A stretch of 64,000 bases of DNA from Aggregatibacter segnis ATCC 33393 (GCF_000185305.1 NZ_GL622200.1:856335-920334); one strand, 5' to 3'; numbered from the stretch's first letter, positions 46,890-57,975 are shown. Made by a program: numbers and translations. Notes: a model not told the origin generated them from the sequence alone.

Positions 46890-48560
46890 ATGAGTACAGA
46901 AACTATCTTAGAAACGACGGAAAATGCCCGTCCACACAATTTTATTACCCAAATTATTGATGAAGATTTAGCGTCCGGTAAACACCAACGCGTTCATACC
47001 CGTTTTCCGCCTGAGCCAAACGGCTATTTGCACATTGGTCATGCCAAATCTATCTGTTTAAACTTCGGTTTAGCAAAAGAATATAACGGTTTATGTAACC
47101 TCCGTTTTGATGACACCAACCCGGTGAAAGAAGATGTGGAATATGTAGATTCTATCAAAGCCGATGTGGAATGGTTAGGTTTCAAATGGGAAGGGGAGCC
47201 GCGTTATGCTTCCGATTATTTTGATGCACTTTATGGCTATGCCATTGAATTGATCAAAAAAGGATTGGCGTATGTGGACGAACTTTCACCGGAAGAAATG
47301 CGCGAATATCGCGGCACGTTAACCGAGCCGGGGAAAAACAGCCCGTATCGTGATCGTAGCGTAGAAGAAAACCTCGCGTTATTCGAGCGAATGAAAAATG
47401 GTGAATTTGCAGAAGGCACGTTGAGTTTGCGTGCGAAAATTGACATGGCGTCGCCGTTTATGGTGATGCGCGACCCGGTGATTTATCGCATTAAATTTGC
47501 CACCCACCACCAAACCGGTGACAAATGGTGCATTTATCCAATGTACGATTTCACCCACTGTATTTCCGATGCCATCGAACGCATTACACACTCATTATGT
47601 ACTCTTGAGTTCCAAGACAACCGCCGTTTATACGACTGGGTGTTGGAAAATATCAGCATTGAGCGCCCATTGCCGCACCAATATGAATTCTCTCGTTTAA
47701 ATTTAGAAGGCACGCTCACTTCTAAACGTAAATTGTTGAAATTAGTCAATGAAGGCATTGTAGATGGCTGGAACGATCCGCGTATGCCAACCATTTCAGG
47801 TTTACGTCGTCGCGGTTATACGCCGGCGTCATTGCGTGAATTCTGCCGTCGTATTGGCGTGACAAAACAAGACAACGTGGTGGAATACAGCGCATTAGAA
47901 TCTTGCATTCGTGATGATTTAAACCAAAATGCGCCGCGAGCCATGGCGGTGATCGATCCTGTTCGTGTGGTGATTGAAAATTTTGAAGGCGAAGAAATGT
48001 TAACTGCGCCGAATCACCCGAATCGTCCGGAATTAGGCGAACGCCAATTGCCATTCACCAAAGAAATTTACATCGACCGTGCAGATTTCCGTGAAGAAGC
48101 CAACAAACAATATAAACGTTTAGTGTTAGGCAAAGAAGTGCGTTTGCGCAACGCTTACGTGATTAAAGCCGAACGTGTGGAAAAAGATGTCAACGGTGAA
48201 ATCACCACTATTTTCTGTACCTATGATCCGGAAACCTTAGGTAAAAACCCGGCGGACGGTCGCAAAGTGAAAGGCGTAATCCACTGGGTTTCCGCCACGC
48301 ACAATCACCCGGCAGAATTCCGTTTATACGAACGCCTTTTCACCGTGCCAAACCCGGGCGCAGAAGAAAATATCGAAAGCGTGCTAAATCCAACGTCCTT
48401 AGTGGTGAAACACGGTTTTGTCGAACAAAGCCTTGGCAATACGGAAGCAGAAAAAGGCTACCAATTTGAACGTGAAGGCTATTTCTGTGCTGACAGCAAA
48501 GACAGCCACCCGGAACATTTGGTGTTTAACTTAACGGTGAGCTTGAAAGAAGGTTTTTAA
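46890..48560 (+). CDS. glnS: glutaminyl-tRNA synthetase
   Basis: Class I synthetase that charges tRNA-Gln. Seen: [16 protein letters not shown] with the HIGH motif, [23 protein letters not shown], the KMSKS-equivalent [11 protein letters not shown], and the C-terminal anticodon-binding beta-barrels; 556 residues. No dedicated ribosome site other than GAGAAAA. Divergent from macA; followed by an uptake-signal pair before the secretion locus. Confidence 0.97.
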   Translation: MSTETILETTENARPHNFITQIIDEDLASGKHQRVHTRFPPEPNGYLHIGHAKSICLNFGLAKEYNGLCNLRFDDTNPVKEDVEYVDSIKADVEWLGFKWEGEPRYASDYFDALYGYAIELIKKGLAYVDELSPEEMREYRGTLTEPGKNSPYRDRSVEENLALFERMKNGEFAEGTLSLRAKIDMASPFMVMRDPVIYRIKFATHHQTGDKWCIYPMYDFTHCISDAIERITHSLCTLEFQDNRRLYDWVLENISIERPLPHQYEFSRLNLEGTLTSKRKLLKLVNEGIVDGWNDPRMPTISGLRRRGYTPASLREFCRRIGVTKQDNVVEYSALESCIRDDLNQNAPRAMAVIDPVRVVIENFEGEEMLTAPNHPNRPELGERQLPFTKEIYIDRADFREEANKQYKRLVLGKEVRLRNAYVIKAERVEKDVNGEITTIFCTYDPETLGKNPADGRKVKGVIHWVSATHNHPAEFRLYERLFTVPNPGAEENIESVLNPTSLVVKHGFVEQSLGNTEAEKGYQFEREGYFCADSKDSHPEHLVFNLTVSLKEGF

Positions 48561-48574
48561 CCCCATCACCGATT

Positions 48575-48620
48575 AAAAAGTGCGGTCGTTTTTCGTGGTG
48601 AATTTCGATCGCACTTTTTT
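48575..48620 (+). terminator. glnS terminator, uptake-signal pair
   Basis: AAAAAGTGCGGTCG and CGATCGCACTTTTTT face each other with one mismatch, ending in T's. Confidence 0.65.
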
Positions 48621-48695
48621 AACTGTTAATGCCAATAGTGATTGGCGTTTAGAAGGAATAGTATTTTTATTCATTATATATGGAACCAATAAAAC

Positions 48696-50453
48696 ATGAG
48701 ATTTGCCTATTTTACTGCTTTTAGTCTTTCTACAGCTATGTTACCTGCGTTTGCTGAACCTAGTTCAATACAGAATGCTACCCAGCAGGCAGTCGATACA
48801 CGCCAACAACAGCAACAAAATATTTTAAATGCCGAAATTCAATCCCAACAAGTAAAAGCTCCAACGGTTCGCTTGGAAAGTGAAAAGGTACATGCACTTG
48901 GATTTCCAAAAAATGAAGAACTCTGTTTTCCTATTCATCAGCTTGTTCTTACCGATTATCAACACACCGTTTCAGAATCTACCTCTTTTTCTCCCAGCTC
49001 ATTTTCCTGGGCAAAAAGTGCGGTCTATTCTGAGGGCGATTTTGCATTACCGGCCTGTGTTGGTGCTCAAGGAATTAACGTGTTATTACGCCGGATTCAA
49101 AATTATTTGATTGAGCAGGGATATGTGACTACACGGGTGGTTGCGGAACCGCAAGATTTACGTACAGGTGTATTGAGATTAACGGTGATTCCGGGCAAAG
49201 TGGGGCATATCCAATTACAAGATCAAAGTGCTGTTCCTTTTGCGACAAGAAGTATGCTTTGGTTTGCTATGCCTATGGCTGTTGGGGATTTATTGAATGT
49301 GCGGGAAATTGAGCAAGGCCTAGAAAACCTTAAGAGAGTACCAAGTGCTGACGCTAATATTGAGCTTCAGCCCGGAGAGACTTTGGGTGAGACAGATATT
49401 GTAGTGGCATATAAACACCGCATTCCATTTCATTTAACCTTAGGATTGGATGATTCGGGCTCCAAATCGACAGGACGTTTACAGGGCGCCGCTACTTTTT
49501 CTTGGGATAACCCGCTTCGCTTAAATGATATGTTTTATGTTAGCGGTACGCGTAGTTTTAAACGACATAGTGATGCGGCAGAGGGAGATTATGGCAGTCA
49601 TAATCTGAGCTTGTATTATTCCATTCCGTGGAAAAACTATTTGCTGACGCTTTCAGGCTCCCGTTATACCTATTATCAAACGGTTGCAGGTGCTTTTGAG
49701 TCTTATGTGTATTCTGGCGAAAGTAAACAAATGAAGCTCAATTTAAGTCGTCTATTGAGCCGTGGCGCACAACATAAAACTTACACGAATATTGCCTTAT
49801 GGGCGAAAAAGTCCCACAACTATATCAATGATACGGAAGTTGAGGTTCAACGTCGTCGTACAGCCGGATGGGAGCTAGGTCTTACGCACACGCACTATGT
49901 AGGCGTAGCGACATTTTCTATTTCCGCTAATTACAAACGGGGGACCGGTGCGAATAATGCCCTTCGTGCACCGGAAGAACGATTTAATGAAGGCACCTCA
50001 AGAATGCGGATTTTGACCGCCTCTCTTGATTTTAGTTATCCGTTCAACATTGGAAAACAACCTTGGCGCTTTAATACCTATTGGCAAGCGCAATGGAATA
50101 AATCACCGCTCGTGCAACAAGACAAATTCAGCATTGGCGGCCGCTATACGGTACGTGGGTTTGACGGTGAACTTACTCTTTCCGGAGAGCGCGGTTGGCT
50201 TTGGCGCAACGAACTGGCATGGAATGTGATGAACAAAGGACATGAGATTTATCTCGGACTCGACCGAGGTATTGTCCGTTCAAGCAATGAGGAATTACAA
50301 GTAGGCAATAGTTTAACCGGTGGTGCATTGGGGATGCGCGGTAATCTTTGGGGACTAAATTATGAATATTTTGTTGGCACACCAATTCAAAAACCGCAAG
50401 GTTTCAGAACAAGTCATGTAACAACAGGGTTTAACCTCAGCTATCGTTTTTAA
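48696..50453 (+). CDS. TpsB two-partner secretion transporter (FhaC/ShlB-like)
   Basis: Outer-membrane Omp85-superfamily pore that exports the neighbouring TpsA. Seen: signal peptide ending near AFA (about residue 20), a Gln-rich stretch (TRQQQQQNIL), POTRA domains (PTVRLESEKVHALG; VLLRRIQNYLIEQGYVTTRV), and a barrel with the loop-6 motif YTVRGFDGELTLSGERG, closing with a terminal Phe (NLSYRF). 585 residues. It lies 42 bp upstream of the tpsA gene, so the two are one operon. Confidence 0.94.
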   Translation: MRFAYFTAFSLSTAMLPAFAEPSSIQNATQQAVDTRQQQQQNILNAEIQSQQVKAPTVRLESEKVHALGFPKNEELCFPIHQLVLTDYQHTVSESTSFSPSSFSWAKSAVYSEGDFALPACVGAQGINVLLRRIQNYLIEQGYVTTRVVAEPQDLRTGVLRLTVIPGKVGHIQLQDQSAVPFATRSMLWFAMPMAVGDLLNVREIEQGLENLKRVPSADANIELQPGETLGETDIVVAYKHRIPFHLTLGLDDSGSKSTGRLQGAATFSWDNPLRLNDMFYVSGTRSFKRHSDAAEGDYGSHNLSLYYSIPWKNYLLTLSGSRYTYYQTVAGAFESYVYSGESKQMKLNLSRLLSRGAQHKTYTNIALWAKKSHNYINDTEVEVQRRRTAGWELGLTHTHYVGVATFSISANYKRGTGANNALRAPEERFNEGTSRMRILTASLDFSYPFNIGKQPWRFNTYWQAQWNKSPLVQQDKFSIGGRYTVRGFDGELTLSGERGWLWRNELAWNVMNKGHEIYLGLDRGIVRSSNEELQVGNSLTGGALGMRGNLWGLNYEYFVGTPIQKPQGFRTSHVTTGFNLSYRF

Positions 50454-50495
50454 GTATTTTTTAAAATAAGCAGATTTTATTATTAAGGAAACATC

Positions 50496-53400
50496 ATGAA
50501 TAAAAAACATTACAAAGTTATTTTCAGCCAAGTATTAAATCAACTTGTGGTTGTATCGGAACTTGCCAAATCAAAAGGCAAAGCCACGAGCGAAGATGTT
50601 GAAAGTGCAGAGATAAAAACAACGTTAAAAGCTACCGCACTTTCTACTTTATTCGGCACTCTCACACCGGTTCATTTCAGCATTATGTTAGCGTTGGGGT
50701 TTGTTTTCGTTTCTCCTACTGCTTTGGCAAATGCGGATATGGCGATTCGCGCAGACAAATCAGCACCGGGTAATCAACAACCAACGGTGTTACAGACGGC
50801 GAATGGCTTGCCACAAGTCAACATTCAAACACCAAGTGCAGGTGGCGTGTCGCGTAATCAATACTCGCAATTTGATGTGGCGGAAAAAGGCGCCGTATTA
50901 AACAACGCTCGTAAGGCGGTACAAACCCAAACGGCCGGTTGGGTACAAGGCAACCCCAATTTAGCCGCAGGTGAAGCGAAGGTGATTTTAAATGAAGTCA
51001 ATTCATCCGCTCCGAGTCGGTTAAAGGGCTATGTAGAAGTGGCCGGACAAAAGGCCGATGTTGTTATTGCGAACCCGAGTGGTATCCATTGCGATGGTTG
51101 TGGTGTCATTAACGCAGGACGCGCCACCATGACCACGGGGAAAGCTCAATTAGAAAATGGTGAGCTCAAAGGCTATGAGGTCAACGGCGGCAAAGTTAAG
51201 GTGACCGGCAAGGGCATGGATAACCGCCAGGCGGATTATACCGATATCATTGCAGAAAACGCGCAAATTGATGGCGGTGTGTGGTCGAAAAAAGCCATTA
51301 AAGTCACCACTGGTAAAAACAAAGTTGATCGCACGAATGATTCGGTGGTTTATGTAGGCGATAAAAACACTGTGGAAAGCGACCGCACTTTAGAAACCCC
51401 ACAAACTTACAGCGTGGATGTGAGCCAATTGGGCGGTATGTATGCCGAGAAAATTCATTTGGTGGATAACGGCCAAGGCCTCGGTGTACGCAACGCCGGC
51501 CACATCGGTGCCTCTGCCGGTGAGGTAAAAATTGATAGTCAAGGTAAGATTGTGAATGAAGGCTTTGTTGGTGGTAGTGAAAATGCCCAACTCAATGCGA
51601 AAAAGAATATTGAGAACCGTGGCACCGTTTATGCTAAAGCTCAGACACAACTTAATGCTCAAAACATTGATAACAAACAGGGTGTTATTGCAGGTAAACA
51701 AGTTCAGCTTAACGCGAATAACGTGGATAACCGCAAGCAATCGGATAAAGGCTCTTTAATTGTTGCAACAGAGAAAGTGATCATTAAAGCCAAGCATGTA
51801 GATAACCACGGGACGAAAGCTAGCGACAAAACGGAACAAGGTATCCGTGGTGTTCAAGTGGCTATTACGGCTGAAAATCTTTCTAACCAACAAGGGGGTA
51901 TCTACGCTGATGAGCATGCCAACCTTGATGTAGCGAAAACAATTGATAATCAAGCTGGTGAGATTGAAGCAAGTAAATCAATTGAGTTAAAAGCGAAGGC
52001 TTTAGCCAATGAAGGTAATATTAAAACCAAAGGGAATTTAATGGTTCGTTTACAAGACAGTTTAACCTTAAATAATGCTTTCCAAGTTGGTGGTAATTTA
52101 GATTTTAAAACCGAAGGAGATTTTAAAAACAATAGCCAATTACGTGTAGGTAATAAGGCGGATGTTAAAGCGGCTAATGTTGAAAACACTAAAGATGGTG
52201 AAATTAGCGGTAATGAAACACGCATTAATGCAAATACTTTAACTAACCGAGGCTTAATTGATGGTTCATTGACTGTTGCAAAAGCAGTGACCATCAATAA
52301 CTTAGGTACCGGTCGTATTTATGGTGACCATGTGGCTTTACAAGGAGAGAGTTTAAATAACCTTGAGGAAGGGGACAAATCCACTGTGATTGCTGCGCGT
52401 AAGCGTTTAGATATGGGCGTGGATAAAATTTTAAACCGTAATGAAAGTACCTTTTTAAGTATGGGTAAGATTTATGTGGGCAAAGCGCTGGATGAAAACA
52501 ACCAGGCTACAGGTGAATCTGCGTATGTTCACAACTACAATGGTGTGATTGAGGCGTTAAATCTCTACGATAATGCGAAAAGCAAGGCGATTACCTTTAA
52601 TACTGGGGCGGTAGAGAATAGACACTTTTTCCTTGAAACAGAAAATATAGATACTTCGTCTACACCAGTTTTCGAGTATCGAATTGGGAATGATTCGACT
52701 ATCTACGGTAAAGGCTCTGGGGTTTATAAAGTTAAACAAGATGATAAGAATAGTCGTGGTGGTTTGGATAAAAAAGTAAAAAATCTTTATCATATTTTTT
52801 CACCGGACGGCAAAATCGAAAGTGATAATTGGCATGAGTATGATTATACCCGCACAGTGAATGAAACCATGGTACTTAAACCAAAATACCAAGAAGGTAA
52901 GATTTTAAGTGGTGGTGGAATAGATTTTAATGATGCGCGTGTAGACAACCAAGATAGTAAAGTGATCGCTGGTGGGCTGATTCAAATTGCGGATGGACAA
53001 TTAAATCAGAAAGAGTTTAAAGGTCGTACTATTGTGACGGATGCAGGTCATGTAACTGCGTTTTATAAAGGGCGGGCGTGTGGTAAAAAAGTATTTGGTA
53101 AATGTATTGATCATTACAATACCACTAAAAGTGATACCGGTATTTATTACAAACAAAATGAAAGAGTGAAAGATTTAGGGGTATTTGCCTATAAAGAAAA
53201 TATGTCCCCTGAATTTGCTAATAATGGTGTAGCGAATAAAGGTGATGTGGGGGATGTGGTGTTAAATCGTCTGACACAATCGCTAGATAAATCCTCGCTT
53301 TATAATGTGAATCCTAATGCACCAAAAGGCTATGTGATTGAAACTGCCCCACGTTTTGCGAATAAGCAAAAATGGTTGAGTTCGGATTATATGTTTAATG

Positions 53401-56400
53401 CTCTACGCTATGATCCAAATAATATGTTGAAACGTTTGGGGGATGGTTTTTATGAGTTGCGTTTAGTGAATGAACAAATCAACCAGTTAACCGGTCGTCG
53501 TTATCTTGATGGATATCAAAATGCCTTAGAGCAATATCAAGGTTTGATGAACAATGGTATACGTTATGCCAAACAATTTAATTTAGTGCCGGGGGTTGGT
53601 TTAACCAAAGAACAAATGTCGGAGCTGACCACTGACTTAGTGTGGATGGTGAACCAAGAAATCACTTTACCAAGTGGTAAAAAACTCAATGTGTTAACAC
53701 CAAAAATTTACTTGGCTTCTAATCGTACTCAAGTTACCCCAACAGGCTCTGTGATTTCGGGGGATAGCATTGTAGGTTCGGTGACCAATATGACCAATGA
53801 AGGGACGGTGCTTGCGGCGAACCTAGTGAACCTACACGGTCAAAATTTAGAGAATAAAGGCCTAGTTTTTGCTAATAACGTTAATCTTAATGCTGAGCAA
53901 AAACTCGTGAACCTTGGCGGTAAGATTATGGCGGCTGACAGTGTATCGCTTTATGGTGGTAAATCCGTAGAACTTGGTGCAACGACGGCGGAAACACAAA
54001 GCCAATTAGCTCTTACCGAAACCGGCAATAAGATTGTCGATCGCCAAAGTGAAGTAATGGTGACAGGAAAAGATGGAAAGATTTCTATTCAAAGTAATGG
54101 CGATATCACAGTGAAGGCCGCCAATGTGAAATCGACAGGCACCATTGATGTGAACGCCAAAGGCAAACTTTTAGTGGGTACAGAGAAGCAAAGTAGCAAA
54201 GAGCATTATGACTTTAGCGATAACCATCATTATCACTTAGATAAAGAAGGTGAAGTTGGCTCTGTTATTGGCGGCAAGGACGGAGTGCGCTTAGTTGGTC
54301 AAACAGAAGCCACACTTCGTCAAGCTGAAGTAACGAGTGCTAATGGAAAAGTAATGGTTGCCTCTAAAGGAGATGTTCGAATTGAAGAAGGGCGATATAT
54401 TGAACATTTAGATACCCGTAATAAGCAAAAATCTAGAGGTGCGTTTACAAGCGTTACTGAAGAATATAAACATAAGCATAATTACGATTTGAGTAAAGGT
54501 AGTGAAATTGATGGAAATAGCGTTGTGATTTACTCTCAAGATGGTAATGTCACGGTGCAAGGCTCAAATGTGGTGGGAGAAAACGGCTTAACGGTGAAGG
54601 CGAAAACCATCGACATCAAAGAAGCGGAAAACAAAGTTTATTCTGATGATTTTCACAGCAAGAAAAAATCAGGCGTGTTGGGCGGAGGCATAGGGGTTAC
54701 GTTTGGTGCCCAAAAGCAAACGATAGAAAGCGATAAAACGAAGTTTTATGCACAGGGCAGCCAAGTGGGTAGCTTAAATGGCAATACTACCCTCATCGCA
54801 GAGAATGATTACACACAAACGGCAAGTCATGTGAGTGCGGTGAACGGAGATGTCAATATTCAGGCGAAAAAAGTCGACATTAAAGCGGCAGATGATAAAT
54901 ATGAAATGCACACCAAACAAACCTTTGAGCAAAAAGGGGTAACCCTTGCCGTCACCTCTCCGATACTGTCCGCCCTACAAGCCGTGCAAGGGACGGTGAA
55001 ATCTGTTGAGCGCGTCGGTCAAAGCAAAAATGACCGAGTCAATGCCATGGCGGCGGCGAACTCGGCGATGGATGCCTATCGAGCCGGACAAGCGGTGGGA
55101 CAGGCAGGAAAAGCGATGCAAGAGGCGATGGAAAATGGAAATATGGATTCCGTCGTGGGGGTACAAATCACTTACGGCCAACAAAAGAGCGAATCACGTA
55201 CGCATACTGAAGGAAAAACCGCGGCCAAATCTCAAGTGAATGCCGGAGGCAAAGTAAATATTGTTGCCACAGGGGCAGGCAAAGCATCCAACATCACCAT
55301 TAACGGTTCGGATGTGTCCGGTAAACAAGGAACCTTCTTGGGGGCAGAGAACGACATCAACATCACGGCTGCCGAACAAACGCACAAAGAGCGCAGCACC
55401 AATAAATCGAGCGGCTTTAATGCGGGGGTGGCGATAAAAGTGAGCAATGGCGTTGCAGCGGGGATTACTGTTGGGGGCAATTACGGCAAAGGTTACGGCA
55501 ACGGTGATGAAACCACTTATGTGGCAAGCCATGTGGGTGACGCCAACAGCCAAACCACAATACAAAGCGGTGGTGATACAAACCTTATTGGGAGCCAAGT
55601 AAAAGGTAAACGTGTTGAAGTCAATGCCGACAACATGAATATCAAAAGTTTGCAAGATAAATCCAACTATGATGGCAAGCAAACGAATATCAGCGGCAGT
55701 GTAACCATCGGTTATGGGTTCTCCGCAGGGGGAAGCTACAATAAATCCAAAGTCAATGCCGACCATGCCAGCGTCAATGAACAAGCCGGCATCTATGCAG
55801 GGGATGAGGGGTATGACATCAACGTCAATAAACACACAGACTTAAACGGCGGTCTTATCACCTCAACACAAAAGGCGGAGGATGAGGGCAAAAACCGGTT
55901 TAGTACGGGAACGATTACACATTCAGATATTGAAAACCACTCAAACTACAGCGGAAGTAGTTTTGGTGTGAGTGGCAGTGTGGCAGCGAATTTTGACACC
56001 CCATTGGGTAAAGAGGGTCAAGCGCAAAGTAGTAAACAAGCGACCGATAGCAAGGGCAATCCGGTTTATTTGGATAAAAACGGCAAGGAGACGGTCAGTG
56101 CGACCGACACGGAGGGCAATGCCAATCGTGCGAAATCGGCAACCGGTTTGGCCTCGTTGCAATCTACCTTAGGCCTCGGCTACGGCTCAGATAAAGAAAA
56201 TCAATCCAGTACAACGAAAAGCGGCATTAATACCAAGAATATTGAAATTAGAGACCAAGCAGGACAACTGGCGAAAACCGGTGAAACGGTTGAGCAGACG
56301 CTAGATAGCATTAAAACCGATGTGACTACGGATAATGCAGAGCAGCATTCCGGCAAGTTGGAAAATCATTTTGATAAAGACAAAGTGATGAAAGAGCTCA

Positions 56401-57233
56401 ACATTCAAGTGAAAGTTACTCAAGATTTTCGTAAAAATGCCTTCTCAATGATTGATGCCTATGTGCTTCCAAAACAGGCTGAATTGAGAAAACAAATCAA
56501 GGAAGCTAAAACTGAAGAGGAAAAGACCGCACTTTATGGAGAAATTTATAAATTGCAATATCAAAAACGTTTGCTTGAAACAGTGGTAGGCATTGTATCG
56601 GGTTCGCCTGATGTTGCAATAACACAAGGAACTTTGCAATTGGCCGCAACGAAGATGAGAGAGGAGACTTTAGCTAATTCAAGATTATTTAAAGGTATTA
56701 AAGATGCTAAGACGGGGAAAATTCTTCGTAATGATAGTTATGATAGCGGTTATTTTGATGGAGTAAAATTAGGTGGTGTAAGGATTGATGTTAATGCTAT
56801 TTGCAATAGTAACATGGGGACTTGTACTTATAATGATGATAATTCAATCACATTTAAAGGTAATAAAGACTATACATTAGATGATGCTATTGATCCGCAA
56901 CAAAATAAAAAAGCGGGTGGATTATATGGAGAAACCGGTGGTTTTCAACCTGTTCAAGGTGAGTGGAATCTACATTTTACGAGAATTCCGTATAGCATCG
57001 GTTCTATCTCGGATATGGCGGTAGAATCCTTTGCTGGTACTCACGACATGTTAGGAGGCCAAGCATGGGGCTGGTATGATAAACAAGGAAATACTGCAGA
57101 AAAAAATAAACTTACTGGTGTAGCATCAGGTGTAACAACTGTTATTGCAATACCGGTATCCGCACCATTTGCTTTATCCGATGTAATATCATCAGATATG
57201 TTTGAACTTTTGATGAAAATAGGAGGTAAATAA
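50496..57233 (+). CDS. filamentous hemagglutinin-like TpsA / CdiA-type exoprotein
   Basis: 2,245 residues. Seen: extended signal peptide (NKKHYKVIFSQVLNQLVVVS, cleavage near ALANA at 80), the TPS domain (about 80-330) with NPSGIHCDGCG at 193-203, and long beta-helix repeats. The C-terminal segment has coiled coil (KQAELRKQIKEAKTEEEK), then MREETLANSRLFKGIKDAKT, a KLGGVRIDVNAIC region and ESFAGTHDMLGGQAWGWYDK, a C-terminal module common in large TpsA proteins. I saw no VENN motif here. Uptake cores are embedded as Thr-Ala-Leu codons. AAGGA lies upstream. The next gene starts two bases after its stop. Confidence 0.92.
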   Translation: MNKKHYKVIFSQVLNQLVVVSELAKSKGKATSEDVESAEIKTTLKATALSTLFGTLTPVHFSIMLALGFVFVSPTALANADMAIRADKSAPGNQQPTVLQTANGLPQVNIQTPSAGGVSRNQYSQFDVAEKGAVLNNARKAVQTQTAGWVQGNPNLAAGEAKVILNEVNSSAPSRLKGYVEVAGQKADVVIANPSGIHCDGCGVINAGRATMTTGKAQLENGELKGYEVNGGKVKVTGKGMDNRQADYTDIIAENAQIDGGVWSKKAIKVTTGKNKVDRTNDSVVYVGDKNTVESDRTLETPQTYSVDVSQLGGMYAEKIHLVDNGQGLGVRNAGHIGASAGEVKIDSQGKIVNEGFVGGSENAQLNAKKNIENRGTVYAKAQTQLNAQNIDNKQGVIAGKQVQLNANNVDNRKQSDKGSLIVATEKVIIKAKHVDNHGTKASDKTEQGIRGVQVAITAENLSNQQGGIYADEHANLDVAKTIDNQAGEIEASKSIELKAKALANEGNIKTKGNLMVRLQDSLTLNNAFQVGGNLDFKTEGDFKNNSQLRVGNKADVKAANVENTKDGEISGNETRINANTLTNRGLIDGSLTVAKAVTINNLGTGRIYGDHVALQGESLNNLEEGDKSTVIAARKRLDMGVDKILNRNESTFLSMGKIYVGKALDENNQATGESAYVHNYNGVIEALNLYDNAKSKAITFNTGAVENRHFFLETENIDTSSTPVFEYRIGNDSTIYGKGSGVYKVKQDDKNSRGGLDKKVKNLYHIFSPDGKIESDNWHEYDYTRTVNETMVLKPKYQEGKILSGGGIDFNDARVDNQDSKVIAGGLIQIADGQLNQKEFKGRTIVTDAGHVTAFYKGRACGKKVFGKCIDHYNTTKSDTGIYYKQNERVKDLGVFAYKENMSPEFANNGVANKGDVGDVVLNRLTQSLDKSSLYNVNPNAPKGYVIETAPRFANKQKWLSSDYMFNALRYDPNNMLKRLGDGFYELRLVNEQINQLTGRRYLDGYQNALEQYQGLMNNGIRYAKQFNLVPGVGLTKEQMSELTTDLVWMVNQEITLPSGKKLNVLTPKIYLASNRTQVTPTGSVISGDSIVGSVTNMTNEGTVLAANLVNLHGQNLENKGLVFANNVNLNAEQKLVNLGGKIMAADSVSLYGGKSVELGATTAETQSQLALTETGNKIVDRQSEVMVTGKDGKISIQSNGDITVKAANVKSTGTIDVNAKGKLLVGTEKQSSKEHYDFSDNHHYHLDKEGEVGSVIGGKDGVRLVGQTEATLRQAEVTSANGKVMVASKGDVRIEEGRYIEHLDTRNKQKSRGAFTSVTEEYKHKHNYDLSKGSEIDGNSVVIYSQDGNVTVQGSNVVGENGLTVKAKTIDIKEAENKVYSDDFHSKKKSGVLGGGIGVTFGAQKQTIESDKTKFYAQGSQVGSLNGNTTLIAENDYTQTASHVSAVNGDVNIQAKKVDIKAADDKYEMHTKQTFEQKGVTLAVTSPILSALQAVQGTVKSVERVGQSKNDRVNAMAAANSAMDAYRAGQAVGQAGKAMQEAMENGNMDSVVGVQITYGQQKSESRTHTEGKTAAKSQVNAGGKVNIVATGAGKASNITINGSDVSGKQGTFLGAENDINITAAEQTHKERSTNKSSGFNAGVAIKVSNGVAAGITVGGNYGKGYGNGDETTYVASHVGDANSQTTIQSGGDTNLIGSQVKGKRVEVNADNMNIKSLQDKSNYDGKQTNISGSVTIGYGFSAGGSYNKSKVNADHASVNEQAGIYAGDEGYDINVNKHTDLNGGLITSTQKAEDEGKNRFSTGTITHSDIENHSNYSGSSFGVSGSVAANFDTPLGKEGQAQSSKQATDSKGNPVYLDKNGKETVSATDTEGNANRAKSATGLASLQSTLGLGYGSDKENQSSTTKSGINTKNIEIRDQAGQLAKTGETVEQTLDSIKTDVTTDNAEQHSGKLENHFDKDKVMKELNIQVKVTQDFRKNAFSMIDAYVLPKQAELRKQIKEAKTEEEKTALYGEIYKLQYQKRLLETVVGIVSGSPDVAITQGTLQLAATKMREETLANSRLFKGIKDAKTGKILRNDSYDSGYFDGVKLGGVRIDVNAICNSNMGTCTYNDDNSITFKGNKDYTLDDAIDPQQNKKAGGLYGETGGFQPVQGEWNLHFTRIPYSIGSISDMAVESFAGTHDMLGGQAWGWYDKQGNTAEKNKLTGVASGVTTVIAIPVSAPFALSDVISSDMFELLMKIGGK

Positions 57234-57234
57234 A

Positions 57235-57600
57235 ATGAAATACACCTTATTTATTCTTTGTTTTATATTAAACGGATGTTGGTATTCAAACGGATGTTTT
57301 TATACTCCACAAATGGTTAATTGTGTTGATAAGGGGAAAGAATATCCATTAATTGCAGGGTATCAAAAAAAAGAACTACTAGGACATACAAACTCAAAAC
57401 AACGATGGAAAGATCTTGTTTCTTGTGGAGGAAAGTATGGTGATATAAATCTACACTACTATCCGCAAAACTATCAAATAAATGACAAAAGATATAAAAA
57501 TCTTGATGAATGTATGAATACTAAGGGGTATATATATCTTTCTCCCGCTGAATGTGGCTATCAAGATCCTAAGTGGGATAAGGGAAAGTGTAACTTATAA
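57235..57600 (+). CDS. Cys-rich lipoprotein, immunity candidate (paralogue 1)
   Basis: 121 residues with lipoprotein signal FILCFILNGC. Six further cysteines (in SNGC, VNCVD, LVSCGGKYGD, DECMNTKGY, AECGY, GKCNL) align with those of the gene at 58059, as do blocks GHTNSKQRWKDLVSC / GHTDSVKRMDDLVSC. Its start follows the TpsA stop after a single base, as toxin-immunity pairs do, so it is a candidate immunity protein for the TpsA C-terminus. Alternatively it is a secretion-linked envelope lipoprotein. No known family was recognised. Confidence 0.75.
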   Translation: MKYTLFILCFILNGCWYSNGCFYTPQMVNCVDKGKEYPLIAGYQKKELLGHTNSKQRWKDLVSCGGKYGDINLHYYPQNYQINDKRYKNLDECMNTKGYIYLSPAECGYQDPKWDKGKCNL

Positions 57601-57630
57601 CGCATTGAATTTATTTTATTATTTAAACAG

Positions 57631-57690
57631 AGTGTGGTCAATTTTCAAAGAGCTTTAAAACTTCTCAAAAATTGACCGCACTTTTTTTTA
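57631..57690. repeat. uptake-signal inverted pair after the first lipoprotein
   Basis: AGTGTGGTCAATTTT (degenerate) faces AAAAATTGACCGCACTT, followed by T8. It likely terminates the tpsB-tpsA-lipoprotein transcript. Confidence 0.6.
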
Positions 57691-57712
57691 GAGAAAGAAA
57701 ATTAATTCGTCA

Positions 57713-57752
57713 GCAAGGTAGCGTGCGTTAATTTTTGGTTCACGCACCTTGC
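57713..57752. repeat. bulged hairpin before the small lipoprotein
   Basis: GCAAGGTAGCGTG pairs with CACGCACCTTGC (one bulged A). It resembles in style the GC-rich palindromes that recur at cassette borders further on (58497-58642, 61838-61968, 62302-62487). Confidence 0.5.
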
Positions 57753-57774
57753 GTTAGCTATGGGGATGGAAATA

Positions 57775-57975
57775 ATGAAAATTTTAGTTATATTCTTAAT
57801 GACTATTTTTATTCAATCTTGTCTTTCATATTCTTCAGATGAGGCTTGGCATAATCTTAATAAAATGTACAAAGAGGCTAATGGAAAGAAAATATGCATG
57901 AAATATAAAGGAAATGTACATGTCATGTATTATTGTGAAAATGAAAACAAAGAACAATGGCAAAGTAGAAAGTAA
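57775..57975 (+). CDS. small lipoprotein, unknown
   Basis: Sixty-six residues from ATG 57775; lipobox IFIQSC near residue 16. The mature part is short and charged (DEAWHNLNKMYKEANGKKIC), with two further cysteines. Not recognised. Its place between two paralogous Cys-rich lipoproteins suggests another envelope or immunity component of the secretion locus. Confidence 0.6.
   Translation: MKILVIFLMTIFIQSCLSYSSDEAWHNLNKMYKEANGKKICMKYKGNVHVMYYCENENKEQWQSRK

Noticed and set aside
53000..57000. Large minus-strand ORFs inside tpsA (for example 55194-55835)
   Set aside because: They mirror repetitive beta-helix codons and have no ribosome sites or known relatives.
57713..57752. Riboswitch before the small lipoprotein
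   Set aside because: It is a simple bulged hairpin with no conserved aptamer core.
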